Origin: Paraburkholderia lacunae
Lineage (GTDB): Bacteria > Pseudomonadota > Gammaproteobacteria > Burkholderiales > Burkholderiaceae
NCBI RefSeq assembly: GCF_003353175.1
Contig: NZ_QHKS01000010.1
Span: forward strand, 186,001 to 250,000
Length of the DNA: 64,000 nt
Direction: 5' to 3'
The notes below the pieces were generated by a model. It made no database searches, had not been told where the DNA came from, and saw only the letters and a list, made by a program, of their open reading frames with translations. Shown piece after piece: positions 1 to 8,303 of this stretch (position 1 is the stretch's first letter; the number at the start of each line of letters is the position of its first letter). A program made the position numbers and the translations under genes.

Positions 1-1
1 G

Positions 2-457
2 CCGACCGCGAAGACCGCGCCGATCACGCTCACCGCACCGGCCGTGCCGGCGCCCGCGGTCAAGTCCAACGTCGCGCAGTTGCCGTTGCTCGACGCGACC
101 GTCGAGCGTTCGAACGGCGCCAAGGTTGGCCGCGTGATCGACGTGCTGATCGACGGCAACGCGCAACCGCAAGCCGTCGTGCTCGACGTCAACGGGATGG
201 TCAGCACGGAGCGGCGCACGATTGCCGCGAACTGGTCGGCGCTGCGCTTCGTCACCAAAGACAAGGAACTGCATCCGCTGATCGATCTGAGCGACGCGCA
301 GATCAACGCGACGCCGCCTTACGCCAGCGACAAGCCGATCCGCGCGGTGTCGCCCGCGCCGCCGCCCGCGCCCGCGCCTGCACCCGCCCCGGCGGTAGCG
401 GCCCCGGCGGCGCCGGCCACTGCCACGGCGGTTTCCAGTGCACGGGTGACCCGATGA
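2..457 (+). CDS. PRC-barrel domain protein (5' partial)
   Basis: The frame is open from the first bases of the window, so the true start lies outside it; a GTG at 44 is the first internal start but leaves no room for a signal sequence. About 75 residues form a PRC-barrel-like beta fold (GRVIDVLIDGNAQPQAVVLD), a domain usually found in RNA-processing, photosynthetic or envelope-associated proteins. The last 40 residues are an Ala/Pro-rich low-complexity tail (repeated PAP). The stop overlaps the ATG of the next gene (ATGA), so the two are probably co-translated. The fold is recognised by pattern only; the specific role is unknown. Confidence 0.6.
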   Translation, partial: PTAKTAPITLTAPAVPAPAVKSNVAQLPLLDATVERSNGAKVGRVIDVLIDGNAQPQAVVLDVNGMVSTERRTIAANWSALRFVTKDKELHPLIDLSDAQINATPPYASDKPIRAVSPAPPPAPAPAPAPAVAAPAAPATATAVSSARVTR

Positions 458-1710
458 CGGGCCGCACTCTGGTCACTGCGCGCAGCCTGCGCGCGCTCGA
501 TTGGCTGAACTTCTTCGTTGCCAATGTGCAGACGGGTTTTGGGCCGTTCATCGCGTCGTACCTTGCGTCGCACAAGTGGACGCAGGGCGAGATCGGTATG
601 GCACTCTCGGTCGGCACCATCAGTGCGATGGTGAGCCAGGTGCCGGGCGGCGCCGCGGTCGACGCATTGCGCAACAAGAAAGGCGCCGCCGCCTGGGCGA
701 TTTTCGCGATCATCTTCAGCGCGGTGCTGCTGGCCGCGAGCCCAACCGTGCTGCCCGTGATCGTCGCCGAGGTATTCCACGGCTTCGCCAGTTGCATGCT
801 GACGCCCGCGCTCGCGGCGATCTCGTTCGCGCTGGTCGGACGTGCAAATCTTGGCGACCGGCTCGGGCGCAACGCGCGCTGGGCGTCGATCGGCAGCGCG
901 GTCGCGGCCGGGTTGATGGGCGTATTCGGCGAATACTATTCGCCGCGAGCCGTCTTCTGGCTGACTGCGGCGCTCGCGCTTCCTGCGCTCTTTGCGTTGA
1001 CGATGATCCAGCGCACCGACACGGTGGAACTGCCGAAGGCCGCACCCACGCCGGCACAGATCGAACGGCGCGAGAGCTTGCGCGAGTTGCTGCGCGACAA
1101 GCGCATGCTGCTGTTCGCTGCGTGCATCGTGCTGTTCCATTTGTCGAATGCGGCGATGTTGAATCTTGCCGCCGGCGAGGTGACGGCCGGCATGGGAGAC
1201 AACGTTCAGCTCGTGATTGCTGCCTGCATCATCGTGCCGCAGGCGATTGTGGCGATGATGTCGCCGTGGGTCGGGCGTTCCGCCGAGCGATGGGGACGCA
1301 GGCCGATCCTGCTGCTCGGGTTCTCTGCTCTGCCGATACGGGCGTTGTTGTTTGCCGGGATCAGCAGCCCTTATTTGCTCGTGCCGGTGCAGATGCTGGA
1401 CGGCTTGAGCGCTGCCGTGTTCGGCGTGATGCTGCCGTTGATTGCCGCCGATGTGGCCGGCGGCAAGGGACGATACAACCTCTGTATCGGGCTGTTCGGG
1501 CTGGCGGCGGGGATTGGGGCCACGTTGAGCACAACGGCTGCCGGGTTCATTGCCGATCACTTTGGCAATGCCGTGAGCTTTTTTGCGCTGGCGGCGGCCG
1601 GCGCGATGGCCGTGCTGCTGGTCTGGGCAGCGATGCCCGAGACGCGCGATGCGGCGGCCGATGATGAAACGGCCGCTGTGCCTGACGGGGGGAAGCCGGC
1701 GAAAAGTTAG
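454..1710 (+). CDS. MFS transporter
   Basis: A 418-residue inner-membrane protein with about twelve hydrophobic segments, typical of a major facilitator superfamily permease (MFS_1). An Arg-rich loop between the two halves (IERRESLRELLRDKR, around residue 210) and a motif-A-like loop in the second half (GRSAERWGRRP) support the assignment. The C-terminal 25 residues are hydrophilic. It starts with an ATGA overlap on the PRC-barrel gene, so the two form an operon ending at the terminator at 1709-1772. The substrate cannot be read from the sequence; drug or metabolite efflux is the usual role of this type. Confidence 0.85.
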   Translation: MTGRTLVTARSLRALDWLNFFVANVQTGFGPFIASYLASHKWTQGEIGMALSVGTISAMVSQVPGGAAVDALRNKKGAAAWAIFAIIFSAVLLAASPTVLPVIVAEVFHGFASCMLTPALAAISFALVGRANLGDRLGRNARWASIGSAVAAGLMGVFGEYYSPRAVFWLTAALALPALFALTMIQRTDTVELPKAAPTPAQIERRESLRELLRDKRMLLFAACIVLFHLSNAAMLNLAAGEVTAGMGDNVQLVIAACIIVPQAIVAMMSPWVGRSAERWGRRPILLLGFSALPIRALLFAGISSPYLLVPVQMLDGLSAAVFGVMLPLIAADVAGGKGRYNLCIGLFGLAAGIGATLSTTAAGFIADHFGNAVSFFALAAAGAMAVLLVWAAMPETRDAAADDETAAVPDGGKPAKS

Positions 1711-1772
1711 GCTGGTTTTTTTGCCTTTGGCGGCAAATTCAGACACCCCCGTCAAAGGCAAAAACAAGCCTC
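1709..1772. terminator. Bidirectional terminator between convergent transporter genes
   Basis: A long imperfect inverted repeat: AGGCTGGTTTTTTTGCCTTTG on the left (1709-1729) and its near complement at 1752-1772. The T-rich arm becomes the U-run in one direction and the A-rich arm in the other. It sits exactly between the convergent stop codons of the two MFS genes. Confidence 0.65.
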
Positions 1773-3129
1773 AATCGATAGCTTGTCCCGCGGTCTCCCG
1801 CATAAACGGAAGCGGCAACAACGACACCACGCCACATCCAATCAGATACCACGCCGGCGCCAGATTATTCCCGGAAACCTGAATCAGCCAGGTGGCGAAA
1901 AACTGCGCAAACCCGCCAAAAATCGACACACCCAGACAATAAACAATCGACATCCCCGTAGCGCGAATCTCGCGCGGAAACAGCTCCGGCAGCATGACGA
2001 TATTGGGCACGGCGGTAAAAGCCACGAACACCGCCAGCACGGCAACGACCGACAACAACACAGGCACCGTCGGCGACGCATTGATGATCATGAACGCGGG
2101 ATACACCGCCACGATCAACAGCGCGCGAGCCACCCACAACACCCGCTTGCGTCCGACGCGATCGGACAACGCCCCCGCGAACGGCGAGCAGATCACCGTG
2201 ACAACCGCCGCGGTCCAGGCGGCCCATAACGCCGACGACATCGGCAAATGCAGAATCCGGATCGCGTAAGTGGAGAGATAAAACAGCACGATATAGTTGG
2301 CCGCTGTCCCGCCGATAGTCGTCAGCACGCCCGTCGTAATCACCCGCGAATGGTCGCGAAACAACTTGCGCACCGGTTGCGCGGCAGGCATCGAATCCGC
2401 CTGAACCGTACCGTCTTCGACGCCCGGCAGCGTCTCATCCAGATGCCGCCGGATATAGATGCCGATCGGACCCATCGCCATGCCGATCACGAACGGCACC
2501 CGCCAACCCCAGCTTTCGAGCGCGGCCGTCGACAACGCCGCCGCCAGCGCAACGCCGAGCAAGGAGCCGCAGACCGTGTTCAATCCCTGGCTCACGAACT
2601 GCCAGCTGCCATAAAAACCGCGCGTCCTGTCGCTGCCGTATTCGAGCAGCAGCGAAGTCGATGCGCCAATCTCGCCGCCCAGCGCAAAACCCTGAATCAG
2701 CCGCGCGAGAATCACCAGCAGCGGCGCGGCCACGCCAATCGCCGCGTAAGTCGGCGCAAACGCGATGATCGCCGAGCCGAGCGTCATCAGCCACAGCGTC
2801 AAACTCATCGCGGCCTTGCGGCCTGCGCGGTCCGCATACGCGCCCAGCACGATGCCGCCCACCGGCCGCATGATGAAACCCACGCCGAATGTGCCGACCG
2901 CCAGCATCAGTTGCGCAAGCTGGCCTTCAACCGGGAAATACAGCTTGCCGATGATGGTCGCGAAGAAACTGTAGATCGTGAAATCGAAGAACTCGAGTCC
3001 GTTGCCAAGCGTGATCGCGGCGATCGCTTTCACGTGGCTCGTGCGCTGAACGGGCTGCGCGGCCAGTGTGTCCTGCATGTCGGCGCCCGTGGGTTGCGGT
3101 GTAGCGGAATAGTCCATCTGTGTCTCCAT
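1771..3129 (-). CDS. MHS-family metabolite:proton symporter (MFS)
   Basis: A 452-residue MFS permease of the metabolite:H+ symporter family (relatives include the proline/betaine, shikimate and alpha-ketoglutarate carriers). Family marks are the start of TM1 (GNGLEFFDFTIYSFFA), the 2-3 loop ADRAGRKAAM and the 8-9 loop DRVGRKRV. The open frame extends upstream to 3342, but the ATG at 3129 follows a purine-rich AGGGGGGAC and gives the usual N-terminus, so I place the start there. It lies 68 bp downstream of the M20 amidohydrolase on the same strand and probably imports that enzyme's substrate or product. The substrate is unknown. Confidence 0.87.
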   Translation of the reverse strand: METQMDYSATPQPTGADMQDTLAAQPVQRTSHVKAIAAITLGNGLEFFDFTIYSFFATIIGKLYFPVEGQLAQLMLAVGTFGVGFIMRPVGGIVLGAYADRAGRKAAMSLTLWLMTLGSAIIAFAPTYAAIGVAAPLLVILARLIQGFALGGEIGASTSLLLEYGSDRTRGFYGSWQFVSQGLNTVCGSLLGVALAAALSTAALESWGWRVPFVIGMAMGPIGIYIRRHLDETLPGVEDGTVQADSMPAAQPVRKLFRDHSRVITTGVLTTIGGTAANYIVLFYLSTYAIRILHLPMSSALWAAWTAAVVTVICSPFAGALSDRVGRKRVLWVARALLIVAVYPAFMIINASPTVPVLLSVVAVLAVFVAFTAVPNIVMLPELFPREIRATGMSIVYCLGVSIFGGFAQFFATWLIQVSGNNLAPAWYLIGCGVVSLLPLPFMRETAGQAID

Positions 3130-3197
3130 CGTGTCCCCCCTGCTGATGGGCGGCTCTGCGACCGCCTGCGTTCGATCTGCGTACGATCGCAGCTCAC

Positions 3198-4370
3198 TCA
3201 GACGAGGAACGTCTGTGCGAGCCGCACCCAATAGGCCGCGCCGGTGGCAAGGCAGGCATCGTTGAAGTCGTAACCGGGGTTGTGCACCATGCAACCGCCC
3301 TCGCCGTCGCCATTGCCGATGATCAGGTAGCTGCCGGGGCAACGCTCCAGCAGGAACGCGAAGTCCTCGCTGCCGGTGAGCGGCTGCATATCGGCAATCA
3401 GGCCGTCTTCACCGAGCCAGTCGAGTGCGACTTGCCGCGCGAGGCCGGTCATGTCGGCGTCGTTGACGAGCACCGGGTAGCGGCGCTGATAGTCCACCTG
3501 CGCCCGCGCGCCGAACACCGCTGCCTGTGCGCACGCCACCGCCGTGATGCGCTCCTGCAAATAATCGCGAACCTCGGGCTTGAGCGCACGCACCGACAAA
3601 CGCATCTCCGCGGTTTCAGGAATCACGTTGGGCGCAACGCCCGCGTGAATCGCGCCGACGGTGATGATCGCCATGTCGAGCGGCGCGATATTGCGCGACA
3701 CGATGGCCTGCAACGCCAGCACGATCTGCGCGCACACCACCACCGGATCGACCGCCTTATGCGGCACCGCGCCGTGACCGCCGCGGCCGGTCACGGTGAT
3801 GATCACCGTATCGGACGACGCCATGAACGAGCCCGCTAGGAAGCCGAACTTGCCCGTGGGAAAGCCAGGCATGTTGTGCATCGCAAAGACTGCGTCGCAA
3901 GGAAACTGATCGAACAGGCCGTCTTCGAGCATTTTCTTCGCGCCGGCCTGGCCTTCTTCGGCAGGCTGGAAAATCAGATTGAGCGTGCCGTCAAGGCACT
4001 TTTGCTGCGCGAGATGTTTGGCCGCGGCCAGCAGCATCGCCGTGTGGCCGTCGTGGCCGCAAGCGTGCATCTTGCCGGGCACCTTGCTCGCATACGGAAG
4101 ACCGGTGGTTTCGTGGATCGGCAGCGCGTCCATGTCGGCGCGCAAGCCGAGTGTGCGCGTGCCCTTGCCGACTTTCAGCTGCCCGACAACACCGGTGCGG
4201 CCCAGCCCGCGATGCACGGTGTAGCCCCACGCCTGCAGGCGCTCCGCCACCAGGTCGCCGGTGGCGAACTCTTCGTAGGCCAACTCGGGCTGCGCATGAA
4301 TGCGATGGCGCAGCGCGATCATTTCGTCTTCGAGTTCGGCGATGCCCGCCGGGATGGCCATGGTGTTCAC
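3198..4370 (-). CDS. M20 family amidohydrolase (hippurate/N-acyl amino acid hydrolase type)
   Basis: About 390 residues of the M20D peptidase/aminoacylase family, which removes acyl or aryl-acyl groups from amino acids (hippurate hydrolase, IAA-amino-acid hydrolase, AbgB). The metal-binding core is visible: MHACGHDGHTAMLL around residues 101-114, RADMDALPI before it, FQPAEEGQAGAKKML after it, and LTGSEDFAFLL near the end. The GTG at 4370 has GGAG seven bases upstream; an ATG at 4361 is the alternative. It is cytoplasmic, co-directional with the MHS symporter and divergent from a LysR gene, a layout resembling abg-type uptake and hydrolysis loci. The substrate is inferred by family only. Confidence 0.87.
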   Translation of the reverse strand: MNTMAIPAGIAELEDEMIALRHRIHAQPELAYEEFATGDLVAERLQAWGYTVHRGLGRTGVVGQLKVGKGTRTLGLRADMDALPIHETTGLPYASKVPGKMHACGHDGHTAMLLAAAKHLAQQKCLDGTLNLIFQPAEEGQAGAKKMLEDGLFDQFPCDAVFAMHNMPGFPTGKFGFLAGSFMASSDTVIITVTGRGGHGAVPHKAVDPVVVCAQIVLALQAIVSRNIAPLDMAIITVGAIHAGVAPNVIPETAEMRLSVRALKPEVRDYLQERITAVACAQAAVFGARAQVDYQRRYPVLVNDADMTGLARQVALDWLGEDGLIADMQPLTGSEDFAFLLERCPGSYLIIGNGDGEGGCMVHNPGYDFNDACLATGAAYWVRLAQTFLV

Positions 4371-4451
4371 GATGTCGTCTCCGTCTATGAAAGCGTGGAC
4401 CGAGCATAGCGACGCCGATTTTCCAGCGGCAGGCGTAGAATCGTTGCGGCA

Positions 4452-4466
4452 GCAACCTATGGTTGC
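4452..4466. promoter_or_regulatory. Inverted repeat between the amidohydrolase and LysR genes
   Basis: GCAACC-TAT-GGTTGC lies in the 118-bp divergent intergenic region, 22 bp before the LysR ATG. Its position suits an operator for autoregulation and control of the hydrolase/symporter pair. Binding is inferred. Confidence 0.35.
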
Positions 4467-4488
4467 CACCTCCCTAACACTTTGTCAG

Positions 4489-5439
4489 ATGAAACTGCAT
4501 CAACTCAGTACCTTAGCGGCGATTGCGGATACCGGCAGTATCCGGGCGGCAGCCCGCTCGCTCGACCTGTCGCCGGCCGCCGTCACCAAGGCGATGCGCG
4601 AACTGGAGGCCGATCTGCACGCGCCGCTGCTGCTGCGCGGCGCAAGCGGCGTCGCGTTCACCGAGTTCGGCCGCGCGCTGGTCGTGCACGCGCGGCTCGT
4701 GCTGGGTCAATTGCAGCGCGCCGAAGCGGAGATCGAAGCGCTGCGCGGCGCGGCGGCCGGCAAACTGTCGATCGGCGTCACGCCGTGGGTCGCGCTGACG
4801 TTTCTGCCGCCTACCGTGCAGCGGTTCCGGCAACGCATGCCGCAAGTGCAGCTGGAATTTTTCGAAGGCTTGCTGGCGGTCGTGCAGCCGCGCTTGCGCG
4901 ACGGCAGCCTCGACTTTTCGATCGGCCGCCCGCCCCCTGCATCGCCGCAATCGGAATTTCACAACGTGCCGCTCTTTTCCACGCATTCGGCCGTGGTCGC
5001 GCGCCGCGATCATCCGAAGGCCGGTTGCCGCACGCTGCTCGAACTGGAAGACGCGGAATGGGTGCTGAACTGGGACCCGGCGAGCCGCGAGTCGATTGCG
5101 GACAATCTGTTCCGCAAGCGCGGCATGAAAGTGCCGCACACGATCCATCTCGCGCATTCGCTCGCGATCGTACTCGGCTTGCTCGCGCAAACGGACATGC
5201 TCAGCATCTTCCCGTGGCCGCTCGTCGAGGTGAGCATCGCGAAGGAGAAGTTGTGGGCGCTGCCGCTGCGCGAAACGGTCGATGAAACCACCGTCAGCAT
5301 CACGTCACGCCGCGGCGCGCCGACGAGTCCCGCGGCCACCTGTTTTCTCGATTGCTTGCGTGAAGTGATCGACGAAGGGGCGCGCTCGCAGGACCCCGAG
5401 CAGCGCCGCCTGTTTCATTCGATCGAACTGCTGCTTTAG
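4489..5439 (+). CDS. LysR-type transcriptional regulator
   Basis: A 316-residue LysR protein with an N-terminal winged HTH (MKLHQLSTLAAIADTGSIRA through DLSPAAVTKAMRELE) and a substrate-binding domain from about residue 90. The ATG at 4489 begins the canonical HTH; the open frame continues upstream to 4300 but there it overlaps the divergent hydrolase. It is divergent from the amidohydrolase/symporter pair and is likely their regulator, sensing a pathway metabolite. Its stop is 9 bp from the convergent aldehyde dehydrogenase stop, so there is little room for separate terminators. Confidence 0.88.
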   Translation: MKLHQLSTLAAIADTGSIRAAARSLDLSPAAVTKAMRELEADLHAPLLLRGASGVAFTEFGRALVVHARLVLGQLQRAEAEIEALRGAAAGKLSIGVTPWVALTFLPPTVQRFRQRMPQVQLEFFEGLLAVVQPRLRDGSLDFSIGRPPPASPQSEFHNVPLFSTHSAVVARRDHPKAGCRTLLELEDAEWVLNWDPASRESIADNLFRKRGMKVPHTIHLAHSLAIVLGLLAQTDMLSIFPWPLVEVSIAKEKLWALPLRETVDETTVSITSRRGAPTSPAATCFLDCLREVIDEGARSQDPEQRRLFHSIELLL

Positions 5440-5448
5440 GCGAGGCGC

Positions 5449-6894
5449 TTAAGCGGCGTAACCCACCACGCCCTTGATCTCCAGAAAATCCTCGAGACCG
5501 AACTCGCCATACTCGCGGCCATTGCCCGATTGCTTGAAGCCGCCGAACGGCGCGTCGGGACTGTAGTCCGCGTAGTTCAGATAGATCGTGCCGGTACGCA
5601 AGCGCTTCGCCACCGCACGCGCGTGCTCGATCGAACTGGATTGCACGTAGCCGGCGAGACCGTAGAGGCTGTCGTTGGCCATCGCGATCGCTTCGTCTTC
5701 GGAGTCGTAGGCGAGGATCGACAGCACCGGACCGAAAATCTCCTCACGCGCGATCGTCATATCCGGCGTGACGCGGCCGAACACCGTGGGCTTGACGAAA
5801 TAGCCCTGGCCCGCACCTTCGGGACGCCCCGGGCCGCCGGCCACGAGCGTCGCGCCCTCTTCCACGCCGGCGCCGATCAGCCGCTGGATCTTGTCGAACT
5901 GCTGCTCGCTGATGACCGGCCCGAGATCGGTACCCTTCGCATCCGCCGGGCCGACCACCAGCGCTTCAGCCGCTTCCTTCGCATACGCCAGCGCTTCGGC
6001 TTCGCGTGCACGCGGCACGAACATGCGCGTGGGCGCATCGCACGACTGGCCGCTGTTGTCGAAGCAGGCGCGCGCGCCGCGCAGCACGGCTTCCTTCAGA
6101 TCGGCGTCCTCGAGAATCAGATTGGCCGATTTGCCGCCCAGCTCCTGATGCACGCGCTTGACCGTATCCGCCGCTGCCTTCGCGACCTGCACGCCCGCGC
6201 GCGTCGAGCCGGTGAACGACATCATGTCGATGTCCGGATGACGCGACATCGCCTCGCCCACGGTACGGCCCTCGCCGTTCACGAGGTTGAAGACGCCGGC
6301 CGGCACGCCCGCTTCGTCGAGGATTTCGGCGAACAGCAGCGCGCTCATCGGCGCCAGTTCCGAAGGCTTGAGCACCATCGTGCAGCCGGCCGCCAGCGCC
6401 GGCGCGACCTTGGTGGTGATCTGCAAGGCCGGCCAGTTCCACGGCGTAATCAGCCCGCATACCCCGACCGCTTCCTTGCGGATCAGGATGCTGTTCTTCG
6501 TGTACTCGAACTCGAAGGTATCGAGCGTGCGGATCATCGTTTCCAGATGCGCGACGCCGGTCCACGCCTGTGCGTCGTTCGCGTATTGCAGCGGCGCGCC
6601 CATCTCGCGGCTGATCGCATGCACCATGTCGTCGTAGCGTTTGCGGTACACGTCGAGAATCGCCTGCAGCAAGTCGATGCGCTGCGCGATTGTCGTGTCG
6701 CTATACGCCGGGAAGGCGCGTTTCGCAGCCGCCACGGCGCGCTCGACATCCGCGGCGCTGCCCAGCGATATCTGCGCAAACGCGGCGCCGGTGGACGGAT
6801 CGATCACGTCGAGCGCAGCGGGTTCGAGCGAGTCGGCCGGTACGACAGGGTCGACCCACTTGCCGTCGATGTAGAACCGTTTGGCGTGTTGCAT
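5449..6894 (-). CDS. NAD(P)-dependent aldehyde dehydrogenase
   Basis: A 481-residue member of the aldehyde dehydrogenase superfamily, oxidising an aldehyde to the acid in the cytoplasm. Cofactor-binding GLITPWNWP (around 147-155), the catalytic Glu251 in ELGGKS and the nucleophile Cys285 in NSGQSC are all present, and the length is normal. The ATG at 6894 follows AAGGAC and gives the family N-terminus; the open frame runs further upstream without support. The substrate is not evident and neighbours do not define it: the next gene upstream is an unrelated LysR regulator 240 bp away. Confidence 0.88.
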   Translation of the reverse strand: MQHAKRFYIDGKWVDPVVPADSLEPAALDVIDPSTGAAFAQISLGSAADVERAVAAAKRAFPAYSDTTIAQRIDLLQAILDVYRKRYDDMVHAISREMGAPLQYANDAQAWTGVAHLETMIRTLDTFEFEYTKNSILIRKEAVGVCGLITPWNWPALQITTKVAPALAAGCTMVLKPSELAPMSALLFAEILDEAGVPAGVFNLVNGEGRTVGEAMSRHPDIDMMSFTGSTRAGVQVAKAAADTVKRVHQELGGKSANLILEDADLKEAVLRGARACFDNSGQSCDAPTRMFVPRAREAEALAYAKEAAEALVVGPADAKGTDLGPVISEQQFDKIQRLIGAGVEEGATLVAGGPGRPEGAGQGYFVKPTVFGRVTPDMTIAREEIFGPVLSILAYDSEDEAIAMANDSLYGLAGYVQSSSIEHARAVAKRLRTGTIYLNYADYSPDAPFGGFKQSGNGREYGEFGLEDFLEIKGVVGYAA

Positions 6895-6976
6895 GGGCTT
6901 GTCCTTTACATGAATGGTTTGGATCAGACGTCCAGTCAGCGTCACCACCACTGCTTCACTACTGCTCGATAAGGAA

Positions 6977-7003
6977 CCGCACCCCGTAAGGTGCGGGTTT
7001 TTT
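6977..7003 (+). terminator. Rho-independent terminator on the + strand without an obvious gene
   Basis: CCGCACC (6977-6983), a short loop, then GGTGCGG (6990-6996) followed by a run of six T. It is oriented for + strand transcription, but the only gene upstream (aldehyde dehydrogenase) is on the other strand. A second hairpin, GGCAGCA with TGCTGCC, follows at about 7009-7031 without a T-run. Confidence 0.6.
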
Positions 7004-7134
7004 ATATTGGCAGCAATAAAAACTTGCTGCCGCCGCGGCCCCGGTCATTACATCGGAAAGCCCAGCGCCTTGATCGATTTGATCCACAGACGGCGCCAGC
7101 CGCCGCGACGCCGAACCCAAACTCAGACCTGCCC

Positions 7135-8088
7135 TCAGCTCGCGCGCCGCCGCTTGGCCGCCGCCAGGGTGGGCAGCGGAATCGGCACTGCGCCGGACAC
7201 GCCCTGCTCGATCAGAAAATCGCGGAACAGGCTGGCGACATGCGGCAAGCGTTTATCGGACACGTGCATCACATACCAGTCGCGCTCGATCGGATTGGCG
7301 GGCAACGGCAGCAACGCGAGCAAGCCGGCCTGAAACTCCAGCGAACAGGCATGCAGCGACAGAAACGCGATACCCAATCCCGCTTCGACCAGTTGCTTGA
7401 TCGCCTCGTTGCTCGACAGCTCAGAACCGATATGCAGTTTGTGACCGGCTTGCCGAAACAGATTCTCGACAGTCGAGCGTGTGCCCGAGCCCCGCTCTCG
7501 CACGAAGAGATTCGCGCTTTGCAGGTCGTCGAGCGACAGACGCTTTTTTTTCATCAGCGCATGCGCGGGCGAGGCGACGAACGCCATCGGATGCTTCGCG
7601 AACGCGGTGGCCACCGTGCGCAATTCGCGCGGCGCGCTGCCCATCACCGCGAGATCGATCTCGTGCGTGGCGAGCATGCGGATGATGTCGGCGCGATTGC
7701 CGACCTTGAACTGCACCTTCACTTGCGGGCGCAATTCGGTGAAGCGCACCAGAAACGGCGGGATCAGATATTCCGCGGTGGTGATCGCGCCGATCCGCAG
7801 GGTGCCGCCCTGCTCTCCGTGCAACGCGGCCAGATCGTCCGCCGCGCCGTTCCATAGATCGAGAATCTCCAGCGCGTAGCGAGCGAGGATTTCGCCCGCC
7901 GCCGTCAATTGCACGCCACGGCCGACCCGCTGCAATAGCGGCGCGCCGGCGGCGTCTTCGAGCAGACGCAGCTGCAGCGATACCGCCGGTTGCGTGAGGC
8001 GCAACTCTTCCGCCGCGCGCGACACGCTGCCGAGTTTCGCGACGGTATGCAAGGCCTTCAATTGACGGAACGTGGCTGCCTTTAACAT
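7135..8088 (-). CDS. LysR-type regulator, CbbR/CysL-like
   Basis: A 317-residue LysR regulator with HTH at residues 6-65 (TFRQLKALHTVAKLGSVSRA, LTQPAVSLQLRLLE) and a LysR-substrate domain; the ligand region has the CbbR/CysL-like FVRERGSGTR motif near residue 195. The start has AGGACTT just upstream. It is divergent from the type II NADH dehydrogenase gene with 215 bp between them, so regulation of that gene and of itself is plausible. The C-terminus is basic (KRRR). The effector is unknown. Confidence 0.86.
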   Translation of the reverse strand: MLKAATFRQLKALHTVAKLGSVSRAAEELRLTQPAVSLQLRLLEDAAGAPLLQRVGRGVQLTAAGEILARYALEILDLWNGAADDLAALHGEQGGTLRIGAITTAEYLIPPFLVRFTELRPQVKVQFKVGNRADIIRMLATHEIDLAVMGSAPRELRTVATAFAKHPMAFVASPAHALMKKKRLSLDDLQSANLFVRERGSGTRSTVENLFRQAGHKLHIGSELSSNEAIKQLVEAGLGIAFLSLHACSLEFQAGLLALLPLPANPIERDWYVMHVSDKRLPHVASLFRDFLIEQGVSGAVPIPLPTLAAAKRRRAS

Positions 8089-8123
8089 AAGTCCTAACCT
8101 ATATGTTCTTCATAAACATTAAA

Positions 8124-8153
8124 TTGTGCTGCTGATTAGGCCGATTCTATACT
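8124..8153 (+). promoter_or_regulatory. Candidate sigma-70 promoter for the NADH dehydrogenase gene
   Basis: TTGTGC at 8124-8129 and TATACT at 8148-8153, spacer 18 bp, on the + strand. It leaves an untranslated leader of about 145 nt that contains the 13-bp tandem repeats. Confidence 0.4.
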
Positions 8154-8227
8154 GGCCCTGACAGATGAGGTCCGCGCATGGTTTGTACGGCGCGTCGACA
8201 GGTTGACGGCGTCTGCGGCTCATTGTG

Positions 8228-8292
8228 AATAACCAGTGCGGATAAGCAGCTCGGATAAGCAGCTCGGATAAGCAGTTCGAATAACTTCGGGA
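8228..8292. repeat. 13-bp tandem repeat in the ndh leader
   Basis: Three close copies of GATAAGCAGCTCG at 8241-8253, 8254-8266 and 8267-8279 (the last with one change), flanked by a degraded unit on each side (8228-8240 and 8280-8292). The block ends about 11 bp before the ndh start codon, so copy-number change would alter the distance from promoter to start. Confidence 0.85.
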
Positions 8293-8303
8293 GGATACGG
8301 ATC

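Noticed and set aside
319..1767. Long open frame on the minus strand over the MFS gene
   Set aside because: It is a frame shadow typical of GC-rich DNA: composition is rich in Arg/His/Gln with no domain, and it is antisense to a clear transporter.
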